A stretch of DNA of 64,000 nucleotides from assembly GCA_032358165.1 (NCBI GenBank), contig JAALGY010000044.1, positions 744,001 to 808,000 of the forward strand, given 5' to 3'. Origin of the DNA: Diplosphaera chodatii. Its lineage: Eukaryota > Chlorophyta > Trebouxiophyceae > Prasiolales > Stichococcaceae. The translations under genes were made by a program, and so were the position numbers. Of this stretch, positions 24,534 through 35,398 are shown one piece after another. Every line of letters begins with the position of its first letter. Position 1 is the first letter of the stretch. Under the pieces are notes generated by a model, which ran no database searches, was not told the DNA's origin, and saw only the letters and a list, made by a program, of their open reading frames with translations.

Positions 24534-25257
24534 GGCTCAACTCCGACACCCAGTGCCGACAGCAGCGGCCCAGCAATCTCACGCCGTATGCTGATGCTGT
24601 CCCCTGTGATGGATGTGAAAGGGACGAGACATCCTGAGCATCATTGAGACAGGATGCCGGCCAGTGCTGCCTCTGTGCTCTTGAGGATCGTGGCTATCTG
24701 CAGCCCTGCTGTACTATTTATCGCCTGCCGGCAGCGCTGCGGGGCTCTACTGGCAGCGTATGAAGGTGGGGTCAAGCAGGTCTCATGAACCATGCACAAT
24801 TGAGTGCGGTGTGCACAGCGCGCACTTGGTGCTGACGACCGTGCCATGCAAAGCCCTGGCTGATGACCCTTTCCAAGTGCATGTGCAGACAGCCAGTGTT
24901 GACTTGCCTCCGCACCTCATTTCCTCCTTTATCAGAGACGGGAGATATACCGACCACATCGACAGTGTCTGCTGCTTGCCGATCTGCATTCACGTGTTGT
25001 TACAGGGCCTGGCACTAGAAGATTAGAGGTCTTGGGCCTGTGCAATTGCTTCGGGGCACTCTGCAGCCCGTGTCACAAGGCTGAGGGCAGCCAAGTACTG
25101 TTAAACCTGTGTGTTGGAACATCGAGCGGCGACAGCGGTTGTCAGGGCTGCCACTGGCGCAGCAGGCGGCAGCTCTCCAGACCAGTGCACCTCTGCCGCA
25201 GAGGACAGCCTGAGACCCGCCCCTAGAAAGATCGAACTGGTGCTCTAGGCGCGCATC
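24534..25257. promoter_or_regulatory. Divergent intergenic region (DCAF11-like / CBR1)
   Basis: About 720 bp between two start codons on opposite strands, so both 5' UTRs and promoters lie here. No recognisable motif or further coding segment identified. Confidence 0.4.
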
Positions 25258-27288
25258 ATGGGAGTGTTCATCGTATTCAAGTGGCTCACGGATCTGATGG
25301 GTGAGCATAGCATGGCATGTCAAATATCATGCATGGCCGTGGCGCAGCTTGGAGGACTGCAGCTGTGACTCATGTTGAAGCGTTGCAGCGTGCCGTATCG
25401 TGGGGCCAGTCCTCACTTCACTTGCTGCCAAATGCAGAGGACCACATATTCCTTGTGGCGCTTGTCACATTTGGGTTTGTGTTCATGCCAGCATGGCTGC
25501 CGCTTCTGAAGCCGCCACCCAAGGTGCCTGCAGCTGCTGTGTGCTGTGCAGCTGGTACACCATGTGCAACGGCGTCCCTCGTGGCTGGCACTGCCGGTGC
25601 GAGCGAAGCGTGTGCAGACCCTGGGCAGTCCAAACCACCTGTGACTCCAGCCAAACATCACCAACTGCAGGTCCCGGGTCCATTCCTGCACCCTGAGATG
25701 TGGCAGCAGATGCCGCTGGTGGGCAAGGAGAAGCTGAGCCACAACACCCGGCGCTTCAGGTGCTGACCCAATGCATTCACTGTGCACAGACTGCCATCTG
25801 CTGCGATCCATGCCCACGACTTGCTCAGGGGTGCCGGGGTGTCCCTGCAACCTGCGCAGGCATGGTCAACGGGTATGATGAGTGCGAAACCCTGCACCCC
25901 TGCAGGTTCGTGCTGCCGCACCGGCAGCAGCTGCTGGGCCTGCCCGTGGGCCAGCACATCTCGCTGAAGGCAGACACCGAGGGGCCCATGCTGCTGCGGC
26001 CCTACACTCCCGTGACCCCCGTACAGCAGCCGGGCTTCGTCGACTTCGTGATCAAGGTCAGTGCATTGCCAACGTGCTGCCTTCAACGCCACCCAGGCTT
26101 AGTGCAAAATGTAGAACAGGGCCATCCCAGCGCACGCGTAGGAGCTTCCCTTGGCCTGCTGCAAGGTTGATGCAGACAGGAAGGATGGCCAGGAGAAGGG
26201 TCGATGCTGTCTTCGACTGTGATTCTTGGTTTGGCAGGTGTACCCGGAGGGCCGCATGTCGCAGCACCTGGACAAGATGGTGCTGGGCGACTGCATCCTG
26301 GCCAAGGGGCCCAAGGGGCGCTTCACCTACACCCGCAACATGAAGCGGCACATAGGCGCGCTCTTCCTGTTCTGCTGTGCACGGATTATGGTGCAGAACT
26401 TCCCTTTGCGGCTGCGCCCCTGGGCTGACTGGCGCCTGCCGGCTGCAGGCATGGTGGCGGGCGGCACAGGCATCACGCCGATGTGGCAGGTGGCCGACCA
26501 CATCCTCCGCGATGGCATAGCAGAAAAGACGTCGGTGCGCCGCCCGCAACGGACATCTGGCTCGCCACCGATGCACTGCCCAGTCAGCACACACAGCTCG
26601 CCCACACCAGGCCGAGCATGCTTGGTCGTGGTTCAGGTTTAGGGTGGCTGCAGCTCACGACGTCGATGTGATCGCACATGCAGATCAGCCTGATCTACGC
26701 CAACGTGACGGAGGAGGACATCCTGCTGCGCTCTGAGCTGGACTTTAAGGCGCGCATCGGCGGCGACAAGTTCAAGGTGTTCTACACCCTGGACAAGCCG
26801 CCCGAAGGTGGGCATCGCTGTTGCGTGGCCTCCCCCGGGCCCAGTGTTGCGTGCCAATGGCCAAGAGCCCAGTAGCAAGCTGTGGCTTGCAGCGACGTCT
26901 GCAGCGTTGCTTTCCGCAGAGCCATGCTGCACACAACAGTGCGGCTGCGCTCGTCCCTGACCATCTGGATCTCAACCAGCCCCAGATTCCCTTGCAGGCT
27001 GGACGGGCGGCAAGGGCTTTGTGACGGAGGAGATGTGCACAGCGCACCTGCCGCCGCCAGGCCCCGACACCCTCATTCTGCGCTGCGGGCCGGGGCCCAT
27101 GAACCAGGTGGGCTCAGTCTTCAGCTGCCGCTGGTGTGCCCATTGGCACGGTGTAACCTGCTGAGCTGGTATGTGCCCGCAGACTGACCAAGAAACACCA
27201 CCTACACCGTGTGTGTGTTCTTGTGCAGGCCGTGGGAGCGCACCTGGACAAGCTGGGCTACACAGCCGACATGCAGTTCCAGTTCTGA
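25258..27288 (+). CDS. CBR1: NADH-cytochrome b5 reductase
   Basis: FAD enzyme passing electrons from NADH to cytochrome b5 for desaturation, hydroxylation and sterol steps. Phase-consistent exons: 25258-25300, 25438-25523, 25671-25759, 25906-26056, 26238-26355, 26449-26534, 26684-26807, 26998-27107, 27229-27288, giving 288 aa. N-terminal residues 16-30 ([15 protein letters not shown]) form a membrane anchor, placing it on the ER or outer mitochondrial membrane. Key motifs: [11 protein letters not shown] (FAD-binding RxYTxx), [21 protein letters not shown] (NADH-binding GGTGITP), CGPGPMN (family CGPPPM, one Pro replaced by Gly), C-terminal DMQFQF. The intron 26356-26448 appears to begin with GC; that junction restores [11 protein letters not shown] exactly as in the family. 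Identity is very secure. Confidence 0.96.
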
Positions 27289-27810
27289 TGTGCTTGCGGG
27301 CAGCCACTGGAAAGAATGTCGACTGTAGCCAGGAGCTCAGGATAATACCGTACATACACCGCAAATACACCCGGCCTTGCGGACATGGCGCAATTGCACG
27401 CCGTGAATTGCAAGGCAGCCTTGTTGCTTGGGCGTTGGCAGACGCCGGCATTGGAGTGCAGCATGACTTGGTGGTGTGTTGTGGCCAGTCTGCAACCAAA
27501 GCCGTCTGCCAGCCTGGGAGCGCAGTAAGTATAGTATGACGCGAGCATCATTGGATGACAGGTGCTTCAGGGTTTGGTTTTGGGGTGTATTGCATTGAGA
27601 CGTTCAAATCCCAGTCGTGCGCAGACCATTCATGCATGCGGCGACATTGGAGTCCTCTCTTCTCTCAAGTTACGCTCCAGACCGGCGGTCGTATGTGAGT
27701 CCAAGAGGCTGTGGACGCTCTTTAGTTGGGGCAAAGTTGTCACCATCCTCGCTGGCCACCATCGAGGCGTTAGCGCGACACGCAGTCAGTGGCAACCAGT
27801 GGCCGTACCC
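27289..27810. other. Intergenic region between CBR1 and RCCR-like gene
   Basis: About 520 bp holding the CBR1 3' UTR and the next gene's promoter (same strand). A GTTCAAATC at 27603 resembles a T-loop but has no flanking stem, so no tRNA is called. Confidence 0.5.
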
Positions 27811-29913
27811 ATGGCAAACATTTCGCGTACGCTGCCCGGGCAGCAACAGCGGCAGGTCATGGCGCTGAGTGCTTTGCAGGTGCCAAGGCAGCAGTCCGCC
27901 GGCCTGGGCAGCCTGGGACAACAGCGTGTGCAGCTGCACAGGCTGCGATGTCGTGTTGCGTCGCGTGCAGTCAGGGGCAGCCGCGGCAGGGTTGTATGCC
28001 CAAGGGCTCAGAGCGCAAGCCTCGCCACACGCCCATCAGAGCAGTCAGACCAGGAGTCGGCCACCGACAGCGAGGACAGCCCCCTGGTGCAAGATCCCCA
28101 CGAGCACGTCGCGGATCTGGCTAAGCAGGATGCCTTCGCCCGGGGCATCTGGGATCTGCAGGTGAGGGCGCCAACATAACAAGTTCTGCATGCAGCCGCC
28201 GCCGCAACGTTTCTGCAGCCTGCATCTGTGCTCTCGGCGCCCTGCATTTGGGCCAGAGCGCTGTGTCGCATCCAGATGTGGGTGGCGATCAATCTTTGAG
28301 TGTGCCAGGGCTGCACATGAGAGGCGCTGAGCATGTGTGCAGGCAGAGATCAAGCGGCACTTGTTGCAAGAGTTCAGCTGCGAGCGCGTCGGATCGCAGC
28401 GCGGGGGCTCCCAGCCGCAGGTTTTTTTTGCGAGCAAGGACGGCCTAAGCTCATTCGACGTTGAGGTGTGCTGCTGGCAATGCTGTGCTTGAGGTTGATC
28501 CCTACTATGACCTTGTCAGGTTGCAGGCGCCGCCCTTGATGGCATGATGATTTTGATCGTCAACTCCTGCAGGTGTACGAGAGTGAGGATAGCAGGCTCC
28601 GATGGCTGGCCACCCCGCGCACTGTACTGGTGAGGCTCCTGGATGCTGGATGCTGATAGATGAACGCAGCATGCCGGAGTCCTAGCCCCGTGCTGAGCAC
28701 CCGCAGTTAGCACAGAGCCCTGCTCAATTGTGATCCTGGTGGCTGAAGATGGTTGAGCGCGTAGTCCGCGCTCATCGCAGGTGAGCCCATTCTCCAAGAG
28801 CCCGCCCGACAGCATGGCCGGCAAATTTGCGCTGGGCGGCCGCGTCAATGCCTATGTCGCCAGCGGCCACACCTATGCCCCCAACCTGGATATCGAGCTG
28901 TACCACTGGCCCGGCTTCGGGTCGCTGTTCATGTACCTCAACCTCGTGCCGCGCCGCAGCCTGGTGCGGAGCAAACCTGCTGCTCTGGTTGCTTGCCTGC
29001 GCCTGCCGTGTCGTGCATGACTTTGCAGCAGGCTTTGCTAGTGCACGTGCGCTGGGGCATGCGCTCAACAGGTGTGGGCCTGAATAAGTGTTACAATCAT
29101 GCTGCTGCAGTTTGAGTACCCAGACGACATCACGCGCTTCTACCAAGATCAGTATGAGGGCGAGGCGTACGGGGAGCTGTTCAAGGCATGCGAGAAGCAC
29201 TGCTCAGACTCCGGCTGGAAGCGCTTCACATCTGGGGACCCCTTTGTTCGTGCCGTGACCGGCGGCAACTCCATGATGTACCAGGCACGAGCAGCGACAG
29301 CGCACTGAAGCACCTGATATGTGTGGTGTGGGGCGGCCTGCACTTTCTGCTGTCTTCCAATGATACGGCACACCCTCAAGCCGATGAGGCTGTGTCCGAC
29401 CTGTGCCCGGTCTTTGTGGCCACCATCCACCGACCGCGTCTCACCAGATCGTGTTGCTGTTGCAGGTGCCGGCCAACGAGGCAAACCTGAAGGAGGTGCT
29501 GCGCATGGCGGGGGCGGTGTACACGATCTGGAGGGGGCTCATGGCGGACGGCAGCCTGCCAAAGCCCGCGTCCGGCTGCGAGCGGGACGCCCTGGCGAAG
29601 ACGGACGCCCAGCTGCTGCGCTGGGCGGAGCACGACCCCGATGTGCAGGTGGGCTGTGACAGCGTCTTTCTAGGCTGTCGCTTGCAGCGTACAGGAGTGT
29701 TGGACACATCGGGCTGCCAGAATGTGAGCGCGCCCCAGACGCACTGCGTGAACAGTGCCCTGCTATGCATTGGCATGCACACTGTCAACCCGACGCCACC
29801 CCCGTATTGGATCCTAGTGACCGCCCTTTGCTGACTGTGATCAGAGGGCGGTGCCGCTGGTAGGGCAGGAGGGAGTGGACCGAATGCTGGCGCTGCTGAC
29901 GGGGCAGATATAG
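27811..29913 (+). CDS. Red chlorophyll catabolite reductase-like plastid protein
   Basis: Probable member of the RCC-reductase branch of the ferredoxin-dependent bilin reductase superfamily (chlorophyll breakdown). Phase-consistent exons: 27811-28161, 28343-28465, 28573-28629, 28781-28963, 29111-29284, 29466-29648, 29845-29913, giving 379 aa. Residues 1-75 are rich in Arg/Gln/Ser/Ala with few acids, like a chloroplast transit peptide. The core reads LDIELYHWPGFGSLFMYLNL, DDITRFYQDQYEGE, then an LVGQEGVDRMLALL end that resembles plant RCCR (DP...LVGEAKAKELLRDF) by eye. It stops there, whereas as I recall plant RCCRs continue for some 40 more residues; this may mean a different function or substrate. 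The fifth intron (29285-29465) seems to use a GC donor (CAG|GCACGA); no usable GT precedes the in-frame stop. Exon structure is well supported; the family call is moderate. Confidence 0.55.
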
Positions 29914-31256
29914 ACGTTCGTCAGGCTGGGTGTAGTCGCTGCACCCAGCAGGGACGACCACAGTGCGGTGGGCATGCACTAATGCACAGTACGCTGCCAG
30001 ATCATCAGGTCTGGAGTGGTAGCAGCGAGCCTTGGTGAAGGAAATCTACCATACAGGAGTATCGTGTCATGATAGCAGACACACCACCACAGCAGTGAGT
30101 GCAGCGAGGCCTAGACAGCGGTGCACCTGTAGGGATGTAGCACACGGTACCCTGCTGCAGTAGGTGTGGGACGAGAGTTGTAAGCAGAAGCCCGTCCAGT
30201 GGCGGGCCCAGGTTGGGGGTGCGGTGTTGTGTCCCTGCAACCATATGACATGTACACTAGACGTGCTCGAAACACAGCTTGGGGATCTTGTGTATCATCA
30301 GTGTTGAACTTCTGCCAAACTCAACTGCTTAGCAGCGTTTGTCTTGTACAACAGGCTGTAGCGGCATCAGAGTTGTGCAGCATAGTGGTTGATTGTGAAT
30401 CTATGAGTGTACTCTAGCATAGCACCGTCCTCCCTACCGGTTTGCCTGGAGACGAGGCTTGGGGTGCCATGCTGTTCTAATGTTGAGGCACTCGATGTGT
30501 TTTATCATTGTAAGGAGGTGACCCGGATCTGCCAGCAGCTGAAGTGGAAACTCCTGTGGCCCTGACAGCCCGCAGATGCATCACCTGCTTTGATGCTGTA
30601 AATGGCCAGCAACACTAGCGCTGAATAACTTCGTCCGTTTGCGTTGGTGCACATGTGCGTCAACTGTCATTGTGTTTGCATGCTGACTGATGGCAGCTCA
30701 CTCTGGCCAGGCTAATGTAACGCCTTAGTACAGTACTGTTACAGTACAACTTCGGCCCACAACATGTCACGTGTTGCTGATGAAACGTCATATCTACAAT
30801 GGACCCTGTGAACATGCAAGTGTGCAGGAGGTTGCACCGTCGGGTGCTGACATGAGTCCAGCGCAAACGCGGCTGCTGTCAAGTGCTCTGCTGTGTGCAA
30901 GCTGGCAAACGGTCAGCCATGCAAAGCGTGCCGCAGATGGGCTTCCCGCCAATCACAGAGTTGGCAGGCAAGGCATTGTGTCACTGTTCCCGTTGCTCAA
31001 ATGCAAAGTGACCGCCACAACCAGTTACCCACAGCTGCTGAAACGTTGTGGGTGCTATCAGTCCGTCCACCTGCCGCTGGCTGGTGCGCTCGTGAGCTTC
31101 CCAACAAGCAGCTCGTCCAAATCCTTTGCGGCCCTGCGGGCACCCACCGCCTGGCTCGCCGCACGCCAGCTGGCACACCCGCTGCGCCGTCGCCGAAGCG
31201 GTGGCGCCGCCGCACCTCGGGCAGGCCCTTCTGCCAGGGCACGGCGGCCACCCACG
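29914..31256. other. Long convergent intergenic region
   Basis: About 1.3 kb between the 3' ends of the RCCR-like and FAD-monooxygenase genes; less GC-rich than the genes. It carries several TGTAA/TTACA pentamers (for example 30179-30183 plus, 30739-30743 minus) and a dyad at 30733-30747 (GTACTGT-T-ACAGTAC). No conserved coding segment; the ORF at 30771-31541 is mostly antisense to the monooxygenase. Confidence 0.5.
30179..30183 (+). terminator. Putative TGTAA poly(A) signal of the RCCR-like gene
   Basis: First TGTAA after the stop at 29913, about 265 bp downstream. Plausible length for an algal 3' UTR, but other TGTAA copies follow. Confidence 0.4.
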
Positions 31257-34200
31257 TCACTTCGCCAAAGGTTCGAAATTCCTGCTGAACAAGAAGTCGG
31301 CGTAGTTGTCCTGCTTGAGCTTGGCCTGCTGCACCGCCAGCGCGTCGCGCCCCTTTGGCGCGTACGCCATCTCCCCCAGCTCCTGCCGTGGCACGCATAC
31401 CACCAGGTGAGCAAAGCCTTGCACAAGGTTTCTTGGCGAGCTGACCAGTCCAGCGTACTGTTTGTGCCCTACTGCAACAGGGTGGACATAGTTGCCAGGT
31501 GCACAGCAAGTATTATGCTTGGATTGATGGTGCACGGGTGAGCACATCGGTGTAGGGTGCGCTGCAAGCGGTCGGAGCACAGCCGACCCTGGGCGTCCTT
31601 GGACATGAGATCGACTGAAACACTTTATTATTGAGTTTTAAACCATAAAGAATTATACTTTAGCGCGTATAAGCTATATAGAACCCTGTAACGACTGATC
31701 TGAAACGAGAGGCTTATATACATAGTATATTTGCAATACGTCGCCTCACCCACTCTGTGTCGGCCACCCGCTTGATGCGGCGCACCCGGGCGGCCTCGTA
31801 CGCCCGCAGCGCCGCCGGCCTCAGGCCGTGCGCCGCCAGCTGCAGCGCCAGCTCGTGCGCGTCCTCCGCGGCCTGCCCGAAGCCCTGGCCTGCGTGGCGG
31901 GCAGAGCAACGTGAATGCCACAGATGCTGGCAGCGCGCGGCCCGGCAGCTCATCACATGGGGCAGCTGACCGGCGCCCGACGCCTTGCTTAGGTGCAGAA
32001 TGGCCGGTGTAGCGGAGCTGGTAGTGTGTGCATGTGCACTGCTCGGTGCCACCAGCAACGTCAGCTGATGCACCAGCAGCATTGACGACAGGGCTGTGGG
32101 TGTGCACGGCAACACCACAAGGTGCCACCCTCGCCCCGCCCCGGGGAAGCGCACGGACAGCATGTACACAACCCGTCAGCTTGCTGCACCCAGCGCTTCT
32201 CCAGTGGCAAGGTTCCCAGACGAACCGCCAGCGGCACCTGTGACTGGGCGCACGGGGTGCGCGGCGTCTCCGACCAGCGTGACGGGGCCGCTGCCCACGG
32301 GCCGCCCGGGGTCGACGTCGCGCGCCCAGGTGCCGTGCTCGACGACCGTGGCGGGGTCCGTCGCGCGCAGCATCGCCCGGTAGTCGTCCGGCATGCCCGC
32401 CAGCACCCTCATCGCGCGCTGGTGCGCGGTGGGGCCGATGGGCAGGACCTGGTGACCCGTGCGCTCCCCCGGGCTCGATTTGAAGTCCACCCCCATCTCC
32501 TCCAGCTTCGTCTGCGCAGCGTCAGGGCTACCGTATTGCTAAAGCACTGGGACTCTTACGAGCAGCTGACAGCAGCAGCAGTGGTTCAGGCTGCCTCTCC
32601 ATGCGTATGACACTCTGCCAGTTGTTCTGCAGACTGCGTGGTGCGCAGCCTGCATCGTGCAGGCTTGCAGCTGCACGCGCAGGTGCTGCAGCGCTGTTTG
32701 ATTTGTAGTGCGCTTTCTCATGGTGTGGCCAGCACCGCCTTTGCAGCATCAGGCAGACCTGGTGTTTGGCATGGGACCATGCCCACGCAGGTTGCAGATG
32801 CGGCTGTTGGCAGCACCACCTCCGATGCTGAGCCAGCATTCGACAGCAGCAGGGCGGCTGCAAGGGGGCGTGCGAAGCTGGGCAATGCAGGGAAAGCAGC
32901 GCACACCCTGTGTGTGGCGCCGACCCAGGCCCCCTCCCCCGTCTGCGAGTTGACCAGCCAGGCGTTGCCGAACATGCGGCCGCCGATCCAGGAGCGCTCG
33001 ATGACGCCGTCCTGCAGCAGCCCCGCCATCGCCTCTGCCGGCACCCGCGCCCGCCACAGCACCGTGCCCTGCGCTGTGACTGATGTCTGTCATGACAGGG
33101 AAGGCAGGACCAGCTGCCAGCATGCCCGTGTCACAGCGCCAGCCGCTTGCCACAGTCGGAAGTGCAACTGCTGGCAGATCGGCACCCCACGAGTGCAGCG
33201 CCTGCCAGCCAGGCATGGCATCTCACACCGGTGCATGATCCCGCATCGGGATGGCCAGGTTGCGCCAGTCCCCCTACAATCTCGGACACTCGCGACATCA
33301 GCAGCTGCTTGTGCACAGTCCTCTCTGGGGTCAAGACCATGCTGATGCGAAGAACAAGTCACCGGGGACTTGGGGAGGCCGTCGTCCAGGCACTGCCGCC
33401 GCACGCCAGAAAAGCCGCCGTCGGCGCCGACCAGGATCTTGGCGCTGTATGCGGTCTCGCCGCCGCTCTCGCGGCTGCTGAAGCGCACCGTCAGGCCCTC
33501 GCCTGTCTCCTCGTAACTGCACCAGGAAGCAGCGGGATGTACTTTCCTTCGTCATGCACTGACTGAGCCAATTTTCACGAAGTGCTGAGGTTACTAGGTG
33601 CCTGCCGGCGGGCCTGTGGAAACCCAAGTGAAACCCAAGAAGCCTACACACAAGCGCAAGCATGCCATGCGCAATTGTGACGAAATCCAGCCAGTGTACA
33701 GTGGCTGACCGGCTGGCAGCATTGCCAGAGTGCATGAACGCACCTCGCTTGTGCAGCGCTACTGACCAGACAAGTGTGACAAGTGAGCAACATCTCACCT
33801 GACAAATCTGCTGTCGAAGACTACGATGCCATCTGGCAGCACGCTGCGGGCGGCGCAGTGCATCTCCCACCACCCCAGCCGCATGAAGGCTGCACCGTAT
33901 TTCTTCACCAGGCCCTCCTGCATCGCGCGTCACATTGTTGTGAAGCTGCTGACCGCGCCACATTGGCGTGAGCTGCAGCACATCGCACCACGTTTTGATA
34001 CACTCCTTGTACGGCTGACCTGACCCTCGTCCCCGCCGCCGATCATGGCTCCTGTCATGCGCTCCCCAAGCTGATTGCCTGCGCAGAATGACACAGGTTG
34101 CACACCATTCGAACACAGAGCATCTGTGCAGTCTGCCGCAGCGCCAGTTTGACGATGGTCCCATCAGCATGGCATATCTGCACGTCGTCTTGACTTGGGC

Positions 34201-34678
34201 GCATCACCCTCGTGGTCGAAGGTGATGCTACGGCCATCAGGGACTACTGTGGGTTCCGCCGCCTGCAACAGCGCGGGGTCGATGGCGGCCAGCGCCTTCT
34301 GGGTGTTGGGCGCGAGCCCCAGCAGCGCGCCGGCCTTCTGGTACCGCGGGAACTGCTCGAACACCTGCGGCCGGGCGGAGGCGTCAGTCCCGGCAATCCT
34401 GATGACTGCTGCCATGTCGAAGTCTGCTCTGCAGCAGCGAGCACAGGTCGCTGCCTACGGCAGGCCATGCGGTCTGGGTCTCACACAAGCCAACATCACA
34501 GAATGCCGCCATCTGTCTAGAACACGCTTTGGCCACAATTACGCTGCAACCCTGTCAATGATCCATGGAGGCTCACCTTAACAGTGACGCCCGGGCAGGC
34601 GCGCCGCACGGCGGCAGCTGTCACCAGCCCCGCAAGGCCGCCGCCCGCGATGGCCACGTCCACCGCCTCCTGTGGCAT
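31257..34678 (-). CDS. FAD-dependent monooxygenase (aromatic hydroxylase / UbiH-like fold)
   Basis: Flavoprotein hydroxylase or epoxidase; substrate unknown. Starts MPQEAVDVAIAGGGLAGLV at 34678; the GGGLAG turn is the GxGxxG dinucleotide-binding motif. Exons (minus, approximate beyond the second): 34678-34577, 34363-34215, 34090-34020 (GNQLGERMTGAMIGGGDEGQ), 33924-33800 (LVKKYGAAFMRLGWWEMH), 33518-33362 (AKILVGADGGFSGVRR, the DG motif), 33065-32900 (VLWRARVP...RSWIGGRMFG), 32515-32238 (TLVGDAAHPVRPVTG, the GD motif), 31889-31755 (QGFGQAAEDAHELA), about 31610-31550, 31390-31257 (ends NYADFLFSRNFEPLAK). Motif order GxGxxG - DG - GDxxHP-QG is characteristic of the family. No targeting peptide or membrane segment is obvious. 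An AT-rich stretch sits in one intron (31614-31740). Confidence 0.87.
31614..31740. other. AT-rich island inside a monooxygenase intron
   Basis: About 125 bp dominated by A and T (TTTATTATTG, AGCTATATAG, TTATATACATAGTATATTTG) in a region otherwise near 60 percent GC. It lies in the intron next to the 31889-31755 exon. No ORF, terminal repeats or target-site duplication were found. Confidence 0.7.
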
Positions 34679-35398
34679 GGACAATTCGTTTCTGAGTGGT
34701 TCATTTGCCTATGCGCTGCTTAGCACGAACAGCTGTGTGTCAGGATGGCGCTCGACGTATGCAGACAGCAACGCACAGGTCTGGCATGCTGTGTCACGGC
34801 TGATGCACCAGTGTCAGCGCGTGCTGATGTGCCACACTGCAGGACAGATAAGCTGCGGTGTGAGCACCAGTAGGACATGCGACGCTTGTGAGTGGTGTCT
34901 TTGCCTGGGATTGCAGCGCCATCGTTTTGGTGAACGCCCTCCTGCGAGGTCCCGTACTATGCTTGGTGCACCGTTGAAGTCTACATTTGCACAGCAGATG
35001 AAGGTGACAGCCGGCAGCCCCCAGCCTGCTGCATCACCGTCTGCTGTTTTGCCACCGATGGGTTCGAAGCATGCAAAGCAGCTGAGAAGTCATCAACTCA
35101 TGCGCAGCAGTGGCGCCGGAGAGTCAGCTCCTGCGCTGACTACACCAATATGGTGTGTTGGAGTTTGCCGACAATGAGACTTCCGATGGAGAGCAAGTCA
35201 GGAACCTCGCACCACGTCGTCCACTCTGATCATCTGCCAATCTGGCACAGAGATCCGAGGTGCAGCCTGGCATGCGGTCACTTCGTGCCTTTGCAGCGCA
35301 GAAAACCCGGCAACGATTGCCAACGAAGCTCCCGGTGGGTGAACCAGGTCTGCACACCCGTTGAAGCCATCCGAGTGATAGCATGTGATCTGTGAGCT
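34679..35398. promoter_or_regulatory. Divergent intergenic region (FAD monooxygenase / DUF3598-like)
   Basis: About 720 bp between two start codons on opposite strands. One ORF (34584-35177) has no recognisable domain. No motifs identified. Confidence 0.4.

Noticed and set aside
27595..27625. T-loop-like GTTCAAATC suggesting a tRNA gene.
   Set aside because: Flanking bases do not pair into a T-stem, and no D-arm or acceptor stem lies at the right distance.
31265..31285. GGTTCGAAATTCC resembling a tRNA T-arm.
   Set aside because: It lies inside the last coding exon of the FAD monooxygenase and the stem does not pair.
30771..31541. Plus-strand ORF of 256 codons as a gene in the long spacer.
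   Set aside because: Its second half is antisense to the monooxygenase C-terminal exon, and the protein shows no family resemblance.
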